DNA of 60,717 bases from Bacillota bacterium (GCA_023423045.1 JAFAGA010000029.1:1-60717), one strand, 5' to 3'; counted from the stretch's first letter, positions 7,195 to 16,280 are shown. A program made the numbers and translations. The notes: generated from the letters alone by a model not told the origin.

Positions 7195-8225
7195 TGTTCG
7201 GCAGAGGAAGACACCGTATCAGTGTCCATACAGAAGCCGGGCATGGCGCAAAGCGTCCCTCCGCTTTTGATGGTTTTAAGCTCATCATAAATGGCCCTTC
7301 CAATTGCCTCTGCCTTAGCTTCGCCGGCAATGATCAGCACCAGCTCTTCTTCCGGTTCAATCTTAAAATCGAACAGGCCGCCTTTGCCATGAAGCTTTTC
7401 GCCCCTTGCTTTAAGAATAGTAGCACCGGTGGCTCCGGCAGCATTGGCCGCCTTAATAATACGGCCCGAGGAGCCATACATGACCTTTGCCATGATCAGA
7501 TATGAGCCGGTGTAGCCCTTGCTGCCGGCAGGATGCTCTTTCTCCTCTTCCTGGAAGATTCCCACCATTTTATTGATATCGGCAACATAAAGGATTCCTG
7601 TATTTGCCTCACCCAGCTTGAAATGTTCGTAAAGCAGGCCGGTCAATTGATTAACCCGGTTTCTGCCAACGACGATTAGTACGATTTCCTTCTCCGGCTC
7701 GACATGCATATCCAATACCAGATTGAGTCTATTTGCCGAACCATGAGCCCGTAGAATGGTTCCTCCATAATAGCCTGCATTTTGACTCACCTCTATCACG
7801 GTTTTCCCTTTACCCCGATCGACAATCACATAGACAGCCGAATAATTGCCATGGCTCTTTACAGAAGGCGTATGCTCCTCCTGGCGGATGGCCGGTTCCT
7901 TGCCGGGATTTAACGGTCGGGCAAGGGGGATGGAAAAGGCGATGCCATGGTTTGGCTTAAATAATTGAAACTTTTGATTAAGCTTATCTATAATCTCATC
8001 CTCCCGGTCGGAAGGAATCATCATCATAAGGACTTCTTTGTTTACCTCATTTACCTCCATGAGCTGGGAGAGATTGTCCTTAATCGTGCCTTTTCCAAGC
8101 AGGCAGCTGGCACCCTTAATGCCGATTTCCTGTGCAAACTGCAGTACTTTACTGCCCTTTCCTCGATTTACGGTTACCGTAATCAGATGATAGCCGGTAT
8201 TTGCGGTCGGTTCCTTATTCAACAT
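7191..8225 (-). CDS. protein with three PII-like domains in one chain
   Basis: A 344-residue soluble protein with three consecutive PII-like (ferredoxin-like) domains at roughly 11-105, 125-225 and 238-335. Each repeats the pattern of a beta strand, a (RGKG/YGSSG)-x-VI/II-x-A element, GA(S/T)ILxGxG, a strand ending EPEEEIVLIIV, a helix, and a short final strand. Normal PII proteins are about 110 residues and trimerise; here a whole trimer could be one chain. PII proteins bind effectors such as ATP, ADP, 2-oxoglutarate or bicarbonate and gate transporters. It overlaps the DUF1538 gene by 11 bases and has GGAGG upstream, so it is translationally coupled. It is probably the regulator of that membrane protein. 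The uridylylation-type T-loop tyrosine is not obvious. Confidence 0.85.
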   Translation of the reverse strand: MLNKEPTANTGYHLITVTVNRGKGSKVLQFAQEIGIKGASCLLGKGTIKDNLSQLMEVNEVNKEVLMMMIPSDREDEIIDKLNQKFQLFKPNHGIAFSIPLARPLNPGKEPAIRQEEHTPSVKSHGNYSAVYVIVDRGKGKTVIEVSQNAGYYGGTILRAHGSANRLNLVLDMHVEPEKEIVLIVVGRNRVNQLTGLLYEHFKLGEANTGILYVADINKMVGIFQEEEKEHPAGSKGYTGSYLIMAKVMYGSSGRIIKAANAAGATGATILKARGEKLHGKGGLFDFKIEPEEELVLIIAGEAKAEAIGRAIYDELKTIKSGGTLCAMPGFCMDTDTVSSSAEQ

Positions 8226-9732
8226 CAGAAGCCTCCTTTTCCTCTAAATCCAATACTTCAATTATGGCCGTCTTGGATTTTATCTTATAGATTAATCCCA
8301 ATAGCTGAACGGCAATTAAGGGGGTCATGGCGACGATAGCGATTACACCGAAGCCATCCTGTACAATGCTGGCACCTGGGATATATTCCGCAACACCGTG
8401 TGCAAAAGGAAGGATGACCGCTGCTGTCATGGTGCCCGCGGCAACCCCTCCGGAATCATAAGCAATGCCCACAAAGATATCCGGAACGATGAAGGATAAT
8501 ACAATAGCGATGATCATACCCGGCAGCAGAATATGCCATAGCTGTATCCCCGGGAACAAAATTCGTAAAATCGAAAGCCCTACCGCGACCGCCACTCCGG
8601 CACAGAGCGCCAGCATAACGGTAACCGCTTTGATGGAGCCGGCGGTCTCATCCTCGATCTGACGAGTGAGTACGTGTACCGAAGGCTCCGCAGGGATGGT
8701 GATCAGTCCGAAGATAACACCGATGAGAATCAGAAGCCACTGCCGGTTCTGCTCTGCCAGCTGATAGCCCACCTGAGAGCTGGCTTCAATGAGCCCGTAA
8801 TTTACACCGATCAGGAATAAGATTAAGCCAAAATAAGTATAGACGCATCCGATGGCAATTCGCTTCAGCTTCGGTCTGCTCAGCTTAATCCAAAATACAT
8901 TCACGATCAGAAAGATTGCAATAATGGGGAGGAGGATGATCAGGCTTTCCTTTGCCGTCTGCATCAGGTGAAGCAATAGCTGCTGCACCAATCCTCCCGT
9001 TGTGGCCTCCTGTGTTGGCAGAGTCCCGTTAATGGGGCCGGTTCCTGTGATCAGCCCCTGAAGCAGAACCGCAATAATGGCTCCCGTCGAAGCAATTCCC
9101 AGAATTCCGAACCCATCGTTCTCCTCCTTCTCATTGCTTCGCGTCATAGAAGAAATTCCCGTGGAAAGAGCGAGGATAAAGGGTACTGAGATGGAGCCTG
9201 TGGTACAACCGGAAGCATCAAAGGCGATTGCCAAAAAATCAGGCTGTGTGAAAAGCCCCAGAATTAAGATCAGCACATAGATCGCTGCCATGAGCCGGTT
9301 CAGGGCGATGTTCTTAATGATCTTAAACAGGCCGGCCAGCACCAGGGCCCCCATACCAAGGGAAACCAGCACAACCATAAGCTGTGAGTTGAAATGCCCG
9401 CTGGTAATGGAATTAACCTGGGATGCCAGAATCTGAAGATCCGGCTCCGCGATGGTAACGATGAACCCCAGAAAGCCTCCGCCGATCAAAACCAGCCATA
9501 GCTTGTTGGATTTAACCAGTGCTTCACTGATGTGCTCCCCAATGGAAGAGATTGCGATATCAATTCCCAATAGAAAAAGCGGCAGCCCTATTACAAGGAA
9601 TACAATTCCAATTATGAATTGAAGAAAAACACGCGAGCTTAACGGAGTGATTGTGAAGTTAAGAATTAGAATAACTAGTGAGATAGGAATGATCGAGACA
9701 ACCTCTTTCATTTTTTCCTGTATTAATGTCAC
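8215..9732 (-). CDS. DUF1538 family membrane protein, two copies fused
   Basis: A 505-residue polytopic membrane protein. Two homologous halves repeat the DUF1538 pattern: FLVIGLPLFLLGIDIAI / LILFLIGVNYGLIEAS near each start, GFIVTIAEPDLQILASQV / GLITIPAEPSVHVLTRQI, and AFDASGCTTGSISVPFILA / AYDSGGVAAGTMTAAVILP. In some bacteria the halves are separate proteins (UmpA and UmpB); as I recall, one such pair from Halomonas was reported to have Na+/H+ antiport activity. The AEP and AxDxxG motifs are shared by both halves and probably line the pathway. Translation likely starts at GTG 9730-9732 after GGAGAAGG; an ATG seven codons later is possible. It is first in the operon with the triple PII protein. 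An ion transporter role is inference. Confidence 0.85.
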   Translation of the reverse strand: MTLIQEKMKEVVSIIPISLVILILNFTITPLSSRVFLQFIIGIVFLVIGLPLFLLGIDIAISSIGEHISEALVKSNKLWLVLIGGGFLGFIVTIAEPDLQILASQVNSITSGHFNSQLMVVLVSLGMGALVLAGLFKIIKNIALNRLMAAIYVLILILGLFTQPDFLAIAFDASGCTTGSISVPFILALSTGISSMTRSNEKEENDGFGILGIASTGAIIAVLLQGLITGTGPINGTLPTQEATTGGLVQQLLLHLMQTAKESLIILLPIIAIFLIVNVFWIKLSRPKLKRIAIGCVYTYFGLILFLIGVNYGLIEASSQVGYQLAEQNRQWLLILIGVIFGLITIPAEPSVHVLTRQIEDETAGSIKAVTVMLALCAGVAVAVGLSILRILFPGIQLWHILLPGMIIAIVLSFIVPDIFVGIAYDSGGVAAGTMTAAVILPFAHGVAEYIPGASIVQDGFGVIAIVAMTPLIAVQLLGLIYKIKSKTAIIEVLDLEEKEASDVE

Positions 9733-9824
9733 CTTACCTTCTCCTTTCGATGCAAATGATCTGTGTCGTAGTTGCTATGTAAATGCAGAAAGAATAATGC
9801 ATTGATGAAAGCCAATATGGCTTT

Positions 9825-9866
9825 AACTATGAGTATAGCATAGTTTACCAGGTAATTGCCATAGTT
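9825..9866 (-). promoter_or_regulatory. DUF1538 operon promoter region with repeated CATAGTT half-sites
   Basis: A minus-strand -10 TATACT (9832-9837) lies in the spacer of an inverted repeat, AACTATG (9825-9831) and CATAGTT (9839-9845). A second CATAGTT sits at 9860-9866, exactly 21 bases (two helical turns) from the first. Just downstream of the expected start is another inverted repeat, AAAGCC-AATAT-GGCTTT (9808-9824). The arrangement looks like regulator sites overlapping the promoter. The -35 is poor, so activation is possible. Confidence 0.45.
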
Positions 9867-9886
9867 TTAAGTAAAAAGAACAAACC

Positions 9887-9915
9887 TTGCATTACGAAAA
9901 CACATGTAATAAAAT
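9887..9915 (+). promoter_or_regulatory. possible promoter for the first two-component system
   Basis: TTGCAT (9887-9892) and TAAAAT (9910-9915) are 17 bases apart, about 90 bases before the histidine kinase gene. The -35 is weak, so this is a low-confidence call. Confidence 0.35.
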
Positions 9916-10003
9916 GAACATGAATTCGACAATTCAATAAGCAGGTCAATAGTAATATAATCCATAAAGATCGGATCAGTAGGAACGGATAAGGAGAACC
10001 GCT

Positions 10004-11740
10004 ATGAAAAATCGATTGCGCAATTTAAGTATTCAGTCAAAGATACAGCTGATCTGTATCCTCATCGCAAGTGGTGTTGTTCTGATGAGCTTTTTTGTAT
10101 TCTATCAGCAAACCATGAAGAATGTGATGAATACCGCGAAACAGTATATGAACCAGTATGTTTCATTTTCCGACAGCGAATTTACGGAGATGCTTCACAA
10201 TGCCACCCGGTTGTGCCTGACCGTTGCCATGGATCAGCAGGTGATATCTCCGATTCTCAAGGAACCCGGCAGGGAGGCTTCTTATTCCGATTATCAGGAC
10301 AGGAAGAAGATCGGAAGCTATCTTTCCGATCTGATATCAAATGAGGATTATATCCGTTATATTGCCATTATTACGAATAACAGCCGTATTTATACCTCCG
10401 AGGGGACCAGGCTGTATCTCAAGGATTTGGACGAGCGGTGGTACCGGGAGACGGTAATGGAGAACAAATTGAAGGTATACTTTCTGACGGGCGCGGATAA
10501 AGGAATTCTTTTGTGCAGGCCGATTATCTATAAACAGGAGAATTACGGAATCGTCATGGTGAAGATTGGCTATGACAATATTATAGATATCTATGATACG
10601 GAAGTATTGGAGGAGGTGGACTTTTTTATTTTCACCGGTGAGGAGGAGCTGTTCTATCAGAAGAATCCGCAGCTGCTGGATTCGAAGGATGAAAAGGCGG
10701 TGCAGGCTCTCTACCGCAATGATGAAGCTATCATCCGCCTGAACCAAAAGGAGTACTACTATCTGGAGTATATATCCCGGCAGATTGGCACAAAAACCAT
10801 TAGCCTGATTCCCATCAACCGGCTGAGGAAGGATGCCAAAACCCTCCAGATTAAATTTGTTGCCATCATGGTGGTATCGCTGCTGGTTATCCTGTCGGTG
10901 TCCAAGTATCTGTCCGGTAAAATCTGCAGGGATATACAGGCCCTGAACAACAGCATGCGCCTGGTAGAGAACGGAGATATGCGGATACGGGCGGTGGTCC
11001 GCTCCACTGATGAAATCGGTAAGGTTACGGACCGTTTTAACCAGATGATGGATCAAATCAATACGCTGATACAGGAAGTGCAGGAAAAGGAGGCAGCTAA
11101 GCGGGAGGCACAGCTGAGCGCGCTGGAGGTGCAGATTCAGCCGCATTTTCTCCATAATACCCTGGCAAGCATTCAGCATGTGGCCAACATGAGGCAGGAA
11201 ACAGAAATCGAAGAGGTTGCCAGCGCACTGTCCGAGCTTCTTCGCAGCGTGCTGAATAGCCGGAATGAATATGTGACCCTTTGGGAGGAGTATGAGTATA
11301 TCGATAATTTCATCAAGATTGAGAATTTCAAATTCCTCAATCGGTTTGAGGTGCTGTGGGATGTGGAGGAGGAGCTTTGGCTCTATCATTTGCCGAAACT
11401 GATCATACAGCCGATTGTCGAAAATGCCATTGTCCATGGAATCGTAGATATGGAGCATGGAGGGGTGATCAATATAAAGGCGTACCGGGGAGACCATTTT
11501 ACCATTATCCAGGTGATCGATAACGGAAAGGGTATCTCCAAGGAGACCATTGAGAAGCTGGAAAAAGAGATTCAGCGAAAGGACAAGCTGGGTTTTCGGC
11601 AGGTGGGCATCGCCAATGTATTTAACCGGATACGGTTATTATATGGGGAAGAGTACGGCGGAAGCATCTACAGCTGCGAGGACGCATTTACCTGCATTGA
11701 ACTTCGCTTCCCGAAACAGGAAATCACTCCGGACACATAA
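10004..11740 (+). CDS. YesM-type sensor histidine kinase, importer module 1
   Basis: A 578-residue membrane kinase with an N-terminal transmembrane helix (about 14-36), an extracytoplasmic sensor region (about 37-283), and a second helix (about 284-306). Next come a HAMP linker, a His_kinase domain with the phospho-acceptor motif QIQPHFLHNTL, and an HATPase domain with N (PIVENAIVHG) and G (IDNGKGIS) boxes. AAGGAG precedes the ATG. It is followed by a YesN-type response regulator and then by a solute-binding protein and two permeases. Such pairs usually sense an extracellular sugar and activate the adjacent importer; the sugar is unknown. Confidence 0.93.
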   Translation: MKNRLRNLSIQSKIQLICILIASGVVLMSFFVFYQQTMKNVMNTAKQYMNQYVSFSDSEFTEMLHNATRLCLTVAMDQQVISPILKEPGREASYSDYQDRKKIGSYLSDLISNEDYIRYIAIITNNSRIYTSEGTRLYLKDLDERWYRETVMENKLKVYFLTGADKGILLCRPIIYKQENYGIVMVKIGYDNIIDIYDTEVLEEVDFFIFTGEEELFYQKNPQLLDSKDEKAVQALYRNDEAIIRLNQKEYYYLEYISRQIGTKTISLIPINRLRKDAKTLQIKFVAIMVVSLLVILSVSKYLSGKICRDIQALNNSMRLVENGDMRIRAVVRSTDEIGKVTDRFNQMMDQINTLIQEVQEKEAAKREAQLSALEVQIQPHFLHNTLASIQHVANMRQETEIEEVASALSELLRSVLNSRNEYVTLWEEYEYIDNFIKIENFKFLNRFEVLWDVEEELWLYHLPKLIIQPIVENAIVHGIVDMEHGGVINIKAYRGDHFTIIQVIDNGKGISKETIEKLEKEIQRKDKLGFRQVGIANVFNRIRLLYGEEYGGSIYSCEDAFTCIELRFPKQEITPDT

Positions 11741-11816
11741 AAGCTCCTTGAATAAATAAAAGCACCCTGAACACATAGGCTTTGGAGACGAATGATCAAG
11801 GACGGAAGGAATGGAT

Positions 11817-13292
11817 ATGAGAATAATTATCGTAGACGATGAGAACGTGTTTCGTGAATACATAAAAAGCATGGAATTGTGGAGCGAGGGCAGGTATGTG
11901 CTGGCCGGCGAGGCGCGCAGCAGTGCGGAGGCTCTGGAGCTGTTAAAGAGGACGGAAGCGGATGTTGTGCTGACGGATGTGTGCATGCCGGGTGAAAACG
12001 GCATCTATCTTACGGCGCGGATTGCCCATGATTTTCCCAAGGTGGCCATGGTGGCCATCAGCAGCTATGATAACTATGATTATGTAAGGGAAATCTTAAA
12101 AAATGGGGCACATGACTATATCTTAAAGAACAGACTCAGCCAAAAGCTTTTGGAGGCGACCCTGGAGAATATCGAGCGGAGCAATGAGACACTTTCCGGC
12201 GAGCAAAGAAAGCAGCAGGACAGGAATACGCTGCGGGCCTGGATTGAGGATGGCGTAAGACTGCCCCTCCAATGGGAGGGCAAGAGAAAAACCTTCCTTC
12301 TCTGCTCTTTGCAGAGTTTGGAGACCCTGGAAGAAGAGCTGAAGATGAATTACAGGAAAGGAATATTGAATGTGTTAGAGAATCAGGGGTCTTCGGATAG
12401 CGAAATAACGGCAAATTATTTTCAGAATGGGTATTTTGTAGTTATGATATGCTTTTCTGATTTCATTACGGAGGCGGAGCTCCAGCAACAGACGGAAATA
12501 TGCAGGATGAGAGCAGTGAATAATATCCGCCGTATCTATCATCTTAATTTTGATATAAAAATTTGTCCTCAGATGTCCTCGGAGCAGGCGCTTCTGTCTT
12601 TCATCCGCCACTGCTTCCGGCAGCAGGAGGTGCCGGCGGATAAGACCAAGAATCTGGCCCTATCTCTGAAGCAGAGAAAGAGTTTGTATATTGCTCTGGA
12701 ATCCAACAACATTGACCTTGCCTCTGCTCTCATCGAGCAAATCTATCACAACATCGGTGAGAGGGAATACGGCAGGACCATGATGATAACCGCGGAGCTG
12801 CTGGAGATATTGGAGCGGGCCTGTATGGATGTGAGTATCCGGCTGGATTTCATTCCCAGGAATGAGAAACTGTACGATTATGTGAAGAAAAAGAGTAAAA
12901 CAGTTCTCGTAAACAGTATAACCGGGCTGTACCGTAATGCCTTAAAGGAGATTATGTCCCATAGGGTCACCTACAGTGAGAAGGTCATGGCTGCCATCGA
13001 GTTTATGAATGAGCGTTTTGATACCATCAACGGAGCCGGAGATGTGGCGGATCAGATCGGGGCATCCGCTTCCTACCTAAGCCGTATCTTCCATACGGAG
13101 ACGGGTAAAACGCTGGCCAACTATCTGAATGAAATCCGTATTGAAAAGGCCAAGAGCTATCTGCAGCTGAAGGACCGCCCTCTGAAGGAGGTAGTAAGTC
13201 TTTGCGGCTTTAATAATTATTCTTATTTTATGAGTGTCTTTAAGGAGTATACCGGCAGGACGCCCAAGGAATATCAGAACGAGCTTTCTTAA
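11817..13292 (+). CDS. YesN-type response regulator, REC plus AraC helix-turn-helix
   Basis: About 491 residues. The receiver domain (about 1-120) has the acidic pair (VDDEN), the phosphorylatable Asp in VVLTDVCMPGENG and the conserved Lys near YILKN. A long middle region follows. The C-terminal ~100 residues are a double AraC helix-turn-helix (VADQIGASASYLSRIFHTETG, then LKEVVSLCGFNNYSYFMSVFKEYTGRTPKEY). The start at 11817 is chosen because GGAAGGA lies seven bases upstream; the ATG at 11811 abuts that site. It is partner to the upstream histidine kinase and probably activates the solute-binding protein gene just downstream. Confidence 0.93.
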   Translation: MRIIIVDDENVFREYIKSMELWSEGRYVLAGEARSSAEALELLKRTEADVVLTDVCMPGENGIYLTARIAHDFPKVAMVAISSYDNYDYVREILKNGAHDYILKNRLSQKLLEATLENIERSNETLSGEQRKQQDRNTLRAWIEDGVRLPLQWEGKRKTFLLCSLQSLETLEEELKMNYRKGILNVLENQGSSDSEITANYFQNGYFVVMICFSDFITEAELQQQTEICRMRAVNNIRRIYHLNFDIKICPQMSSEQALLSFIRHCFRQQEVPADKTKNLALSLKQRKSLYIALESNNIDLASALIEQIYHNIGEREYGRTMMITAELLEILERACMDVSIRLDFIPRNEKLYDYVKKKSKTVLVNSITGLYRNALKEIMSHRVTYSEKVMAAIEFMNERFDTINGAGDVADQIGASASYLSRIFHTETGKTLANYLNEIRIEKAKSYLQLKDRPLKEVVSLCGFNNYSYFMSVFKEYTGRTPKEYQNELS

Positions 13293-13433
13293 GAAAGGAT
13301 CAGGGTACGGACGGTGCAGCGGGGCGCTGGCTGCAAAAAAGTATACAAGAAAGTAAAAAGAGTATATAAAATGACCCACCCGTAAGCGGCGTTGCTTGAT
13401 TATAATGTAACCATTATCTTAAGGAGGTACGTT

Positions 13434-15050
13434 ATGAAAAAAACGAGAGTTCTGGCATTGCTTTTATGTATTTTGTTAGGCGCTGCATCGCTGTACGGAT
13501 GTGCAAAGCCTGATGACGGGAAGAAGAATGAGCCTGGAAAATCAAAAGAACAGGAAGCAGATACGGAAAATCCGGGGGATGGAGCAGTATCAAACCTGAA
13601 TGAGGAAGGTTTTCCTATCGTGAATGAGAAGATTACCATGACCGTGTTCGGTGCACGTGATCCCAACCACGATGAGTGGGAAAAGGTTCGGGTGTTCCAG
13701 GAATATGAGAACAAATCCAATATCCATATGGATTATCAGGAGGTTCCCAATGATGGATTTGATGAGAAGAAGCAGCTGTTATTCGCAGGGAATGAGCTTC
13801 CGGATCTGTTCATCCGGGCTAATTTCACAAGAGCGGAGATAACCATGTATGGTGTGGAAAGCCAGCAGCTGATCCCGCTGGAGGATTTGATCGAACAGTA
13901 CGCTCCGAATCTTATGAAGCTGATGGATCAGGATCCCAGCATCAGAAGTGCTATCACAGCCTCGGACGGTCATATCTATACCCTTCCCAGTCTGGATTTC
14001 AGTGCTACCGGACAGATGGGCTTCAAGCAGTGGATCAATAAGGACTGGCTGGCAGCAGTCGGCATGGAAGTCCCCGCGACGGTAGAGGAGTTAAAGGCAA
14101 TACTCTATGCATTCCGTGACAAGGATCCCAACGGCAATGGAGAAAAGGACGAGATCCCGCTGGGAATCCGCCAGACCAGTTCTGTCTATAGTCTGGGCGG
14201 TTCCTTCGGTCTGGAATACCAGATGAAGGATACCTATAAGCTGGTGGACGGCAAATTACATAACTGGTTATGTGACGATGAATTTAAGGAATATCTCCAG
14301 TATTTGAATGAGCTGTACTCCGAAGGGTTGTTGTGGCAGGATTATTACAAGGATGATCTGCCCTCCTGGAGAAGCAATCTTGCATCCGCGGCTTACGGGG
14401 CGATGTATATGCCTTACACAGATGTGTTTGTGAATGTGGAAGATCAGTATATCGGTTATGATGCATTGACCGGACCCAGAGGAGACAAGATCTGGTCCGA
14501 CGTGACCAACAGTACCACCGGAATCGGAGCCTTTGCCATCAGCAATACCTGTACAAGTCCGGAAGCCGCCGTACGCTGGGTGGATTATTTCTACGGAGAT
14601 GAAGGTTCCATCTTCTTCCGTTATGGAGTGGAGGGAGAGACCTTTGTCTATGATGAGAGCGGGCAGCCAAAGATTAGTGAGGATATTCTGAAGGCGGAAG
14701 AGGGCTTTATGACTGCTCTTGGAAAGGTTAATCTGGTTCCCGGAGGCGGGTTCCCCCATGTTATAACCGACGCTACGGATGGAATTGTGGCGAGTCAGAA
14801 GACAAAGGACGCCGCCGCATTGCTGAAGGATAATTTCCCCAGCACAGTTTGTGCCAAACCGGCCCTGGGTCTGGAGGACGGAGAGAGGGTCAATGCCCTG
14901 GAGCAGGATCTCTTTACCTACAGAGATGAATCTGTAACCCGGTTCATCATCGGGGAATTGAGCTTTGATAAATGGGAAGAATACTGTAATACATTGGAGA
15001 AGAACGGAATCAGGGAGTTGGAGGAGATCTATAACAACGCTCTGAAATAG
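13434..15050 (+). CDS. extracellular sugar-binding lipoprotein, importer module 1
   Basis: About 538 residues. The signal peptide ends in a lipobox (LYGC), so it is a lipid-anchored substrate-binding protein of the LplA/YtcQ type within the family-1 binding proteins. The start at 13434 has AAGGAGG upstream. The DPNGNGEKDEIP loop is a calcium-binding-like motif common in these proteins, and the segment DEGSIFFRYGVEGE is shared in form with the module 3 binding protein. A hairpin terminator follows (15124-15163) before the permeases. The substrate is unknown; the co-located sulfatase suggests a sulfated sugar (inference). Confidence 0.93.
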   Translation: MKKTRVLALLLCILLGAASLYGCAKPDDGKKNEPGKSKEQEADTENPGDGAVSNLNEEGFPIVNEKITMTVFGARDPNHDEWEKVRVFQEYENKSNIHMDYQEVPNDGFDEKKQLLFAGNELPDLFIRANFTRAEITMYGVESQQLIPLEDLIEQYAPNLMKLMDQDPSIRSAITASDGHIYTLPSLDFSATGQMGFKQWINKDWLAAVGMEVPATVEELKAILYAFRDKDPNGNGEKDEIPLGIRQTSSVYSLGGSFGLEYQMKDTYKLVDGKLHNWLCDDEFKEYLQYLNELYSEGLLWQDYYKDDLPSWRSNLASAAYGAMYMPYTDVFVNVEDQYIGYDALTGPRGDKIWSDVTNSTTGIGAFAISNTCTSPEAAVRWVDYFYGDEGSIFFRYGVEGETFVYDESGQPKISEDILKAEEGFMTALGKVNLVPGGGFPHVITDATDGIVASQKTKDAAALLKDNFPSTVCAKPALGLEDGERVNALEQDLFTYRDESVTRFIIGELSFDKWEEYCNTLEKNGIRELEEIYNNALK

Positions 15051-15123
15051 AACATCTGCTTCCTGCAGGCAAAGAAATTGGAACAGGCGGGCAGGGCAGC
15101 CGATGTATTAATAGCAGAAAAGG

Positions 15124-15163
15124 TTACTGACAATTATACCAATATAGTTGTCAGTAATTTTTT
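15124..15163 (+). terminator. terminator or attenuator between binding protein and permeases
   Basis: A 10-bp perfect stem (TTACTGACAA 15124-15133 with TTGTCAGTAA 15148-15157) is followed by six T. Because the permease genes have no obvious promoter of their own, it probably lets most transcripts end after the binding protein, giving binding protein in excess over permease. Confidence 0.75.
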
Positions 15164-15172
15164 AAGGAGATA

Positions 15173-15253
15173 GTGTGAATTGCCTGGAAGCACAATTCAC
15201 ACGGCAAATTTGTGCTGCCGCCCAAATTCACGGGCAGTGGCAGTATGGAGGAT
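15173..15253 (+). repeat. structured leader before permease 1A, partly repeated before permease 1B
   Basis: A 10-bp hairpin (GTGTGAATTG 15173-15182 with CAATTCACAC 15191-15200) is followed by a roughly 46-base block that begins CAAATTTG (15205) and continues CCAAATTC, GGGCAG and ATGGAG. The same block, with point differences and one extra base, recurs at 16227-16273 in front of the next permease gene. In both copies the ATGGAG end overlaps the ribosome-binding region of the following gene. A shared RNA or protein binding element is possible. Confidence 0.5.
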
Positions 15254-15259
15254 TAACAC

Positions 15260-16180
15260 TTGAAAAAATTCAAACTCAAATATTATCTGAAGCAAATCAA
15301 AAAGTCAAAGGAACTGTACCTGTTATTTGCATTGCCCCTGGCGTGGTATATTATCTTTAAATATGTGCCGATTTACGGACTTCAGATCGCCTTTAAGAGG
15401 TATAACCCCACCCTTGGGATCCTGGGAAGCCCTTGGGCAGGATTTCGTTACTTTAAGCAGTTCTTCGATTCTTATTATTGCCTGGAGGTAATCTGGAATA
15501 CGGTTAAGCTGAGCCTGTTTACCCTGGTGGTGGGCTTTCCCATTCCCATCCTTCTGGCGCTGCTCATTAATGAAATTCGGAGCAGGAAGCTGAGCAAGAT
15601 GGTCCAGAATGTCACCTATATGACCAACTTTCTCTCCGTTGTTGTCATTGTCAGCATGCTGAACATATTTTCCAATCCGGCTTATGGGCTCTTTAACCGG
15701 ATTACCGGAGTATTCGGTGCGGCACCGGTGGATTTTATGACAAAGACCGCCTTCTTCCATCCGATGTATGTGTTCTCCAATGTATGGCAGTTCATGGGCT
15801 TTAATGCTATTATTTATATTGCGGCGCTGGCAGGAATTGATCCGACCTTTTACGAGGCGGCTTCCATTGATGGTGCCTCCCGGTTCCAGAAGATCATACA
15901 TATTTCCATTCCCTGCATTATGACGACAATCATCATCATGTTTATTTTAAGAATAGGGAATCTGATGACGGTGGGCTTTGAAAAGGTATTATTAATGCAG
16001 AATAGTGTTAATACCTCGACCAGTGAAATCATATCAACCTTCATCTACAAAAACGGTATTAAAAAGGGTCAGTTCAGCTATAGCACGGCAGTGGGTATAT
16101 TTAACTCTGTTATTAACTTTATTCTTCTGATCAGTGCCAATTCGGTGAGCAAGAAGGTCACCAAAACCGGTTTGTGGTGA
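15260..16180 (+). CDS. CUT1 ABC importer permease, LplB family (module 1)
   Basis: A 306-residue inner-membrane permease with six predicted helices. The EAA loop YEAASIDGASRFQKIIHISIP contacts the ATPase. The start is TTG at 15260 with GGAGG upstream (TATGGAGGATTAACAC). It pairs with the next permease to form the channel for the module 1 binding protein. No ATPase gene is present; importers of this class usually share an MsmX-type ATPase encoded elsewhere. Homologous to the permeases at 24899 and 33972. Confidence 0.93.
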   Translation: MKKFKLKYYLKQIKKSKELYLLFALPLAWYIIFKYVPIYGLQIAFKRYNPTLGILGSPWAGFRYFKQFFDSYYCLEVIWNTVKLSLFTLVVGFPIPILLALLINEIRSRKLSKMVQNVTYMTNFLSVVVIVSMLNIFSNPAYGLFNRITGVFGAAPVDFMTKTAFFHPMYVFSNVWQFMGFNAIIYIAALAGIDPTFYEAASIDGASRFQKIIHISIPCIMTTIIIMFILRIGNLMTVGFEKVLLMQNSVNTSTSEIISTFIYKNGIKKGQFSYSTAVGIFNSVINFILLISANSVSKKVTKTGLW

Positions 16181-16226
16181 TGGGTCACAGCTTTGGATGG
16201 GCAGAAATGGCTTCACAAGTCCTTTA

Positions 16227-16273
16227 CAAATTTGTATGGCTGTCCAAATTCGCAGGGCAGCGGAAGAATGGAG
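16227..16273 (+). repeat. second copy of the permease leader block
   Basis: This 47-base block (CAAATTTG ... CCAAATTC ... GGGCAG ... ATGGAG) aligns with 15205-15250 with a handful of substitutions and a one-base gap. It ends in the ribosome site of the permease gene at 16281. Confidence 0.45.
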
Positions 16274-16280
16274 ATAGAAG

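Noticed and set aside
10337..11497. Long minus-strand open frame of 386 codons inside the first histidine kinase gene
   Set aside because: It lies fully antisense to a gene with clear kinase motifs, has no ribosome site, and its peptide shows no family resemblance. It is a codon-bias shadow.
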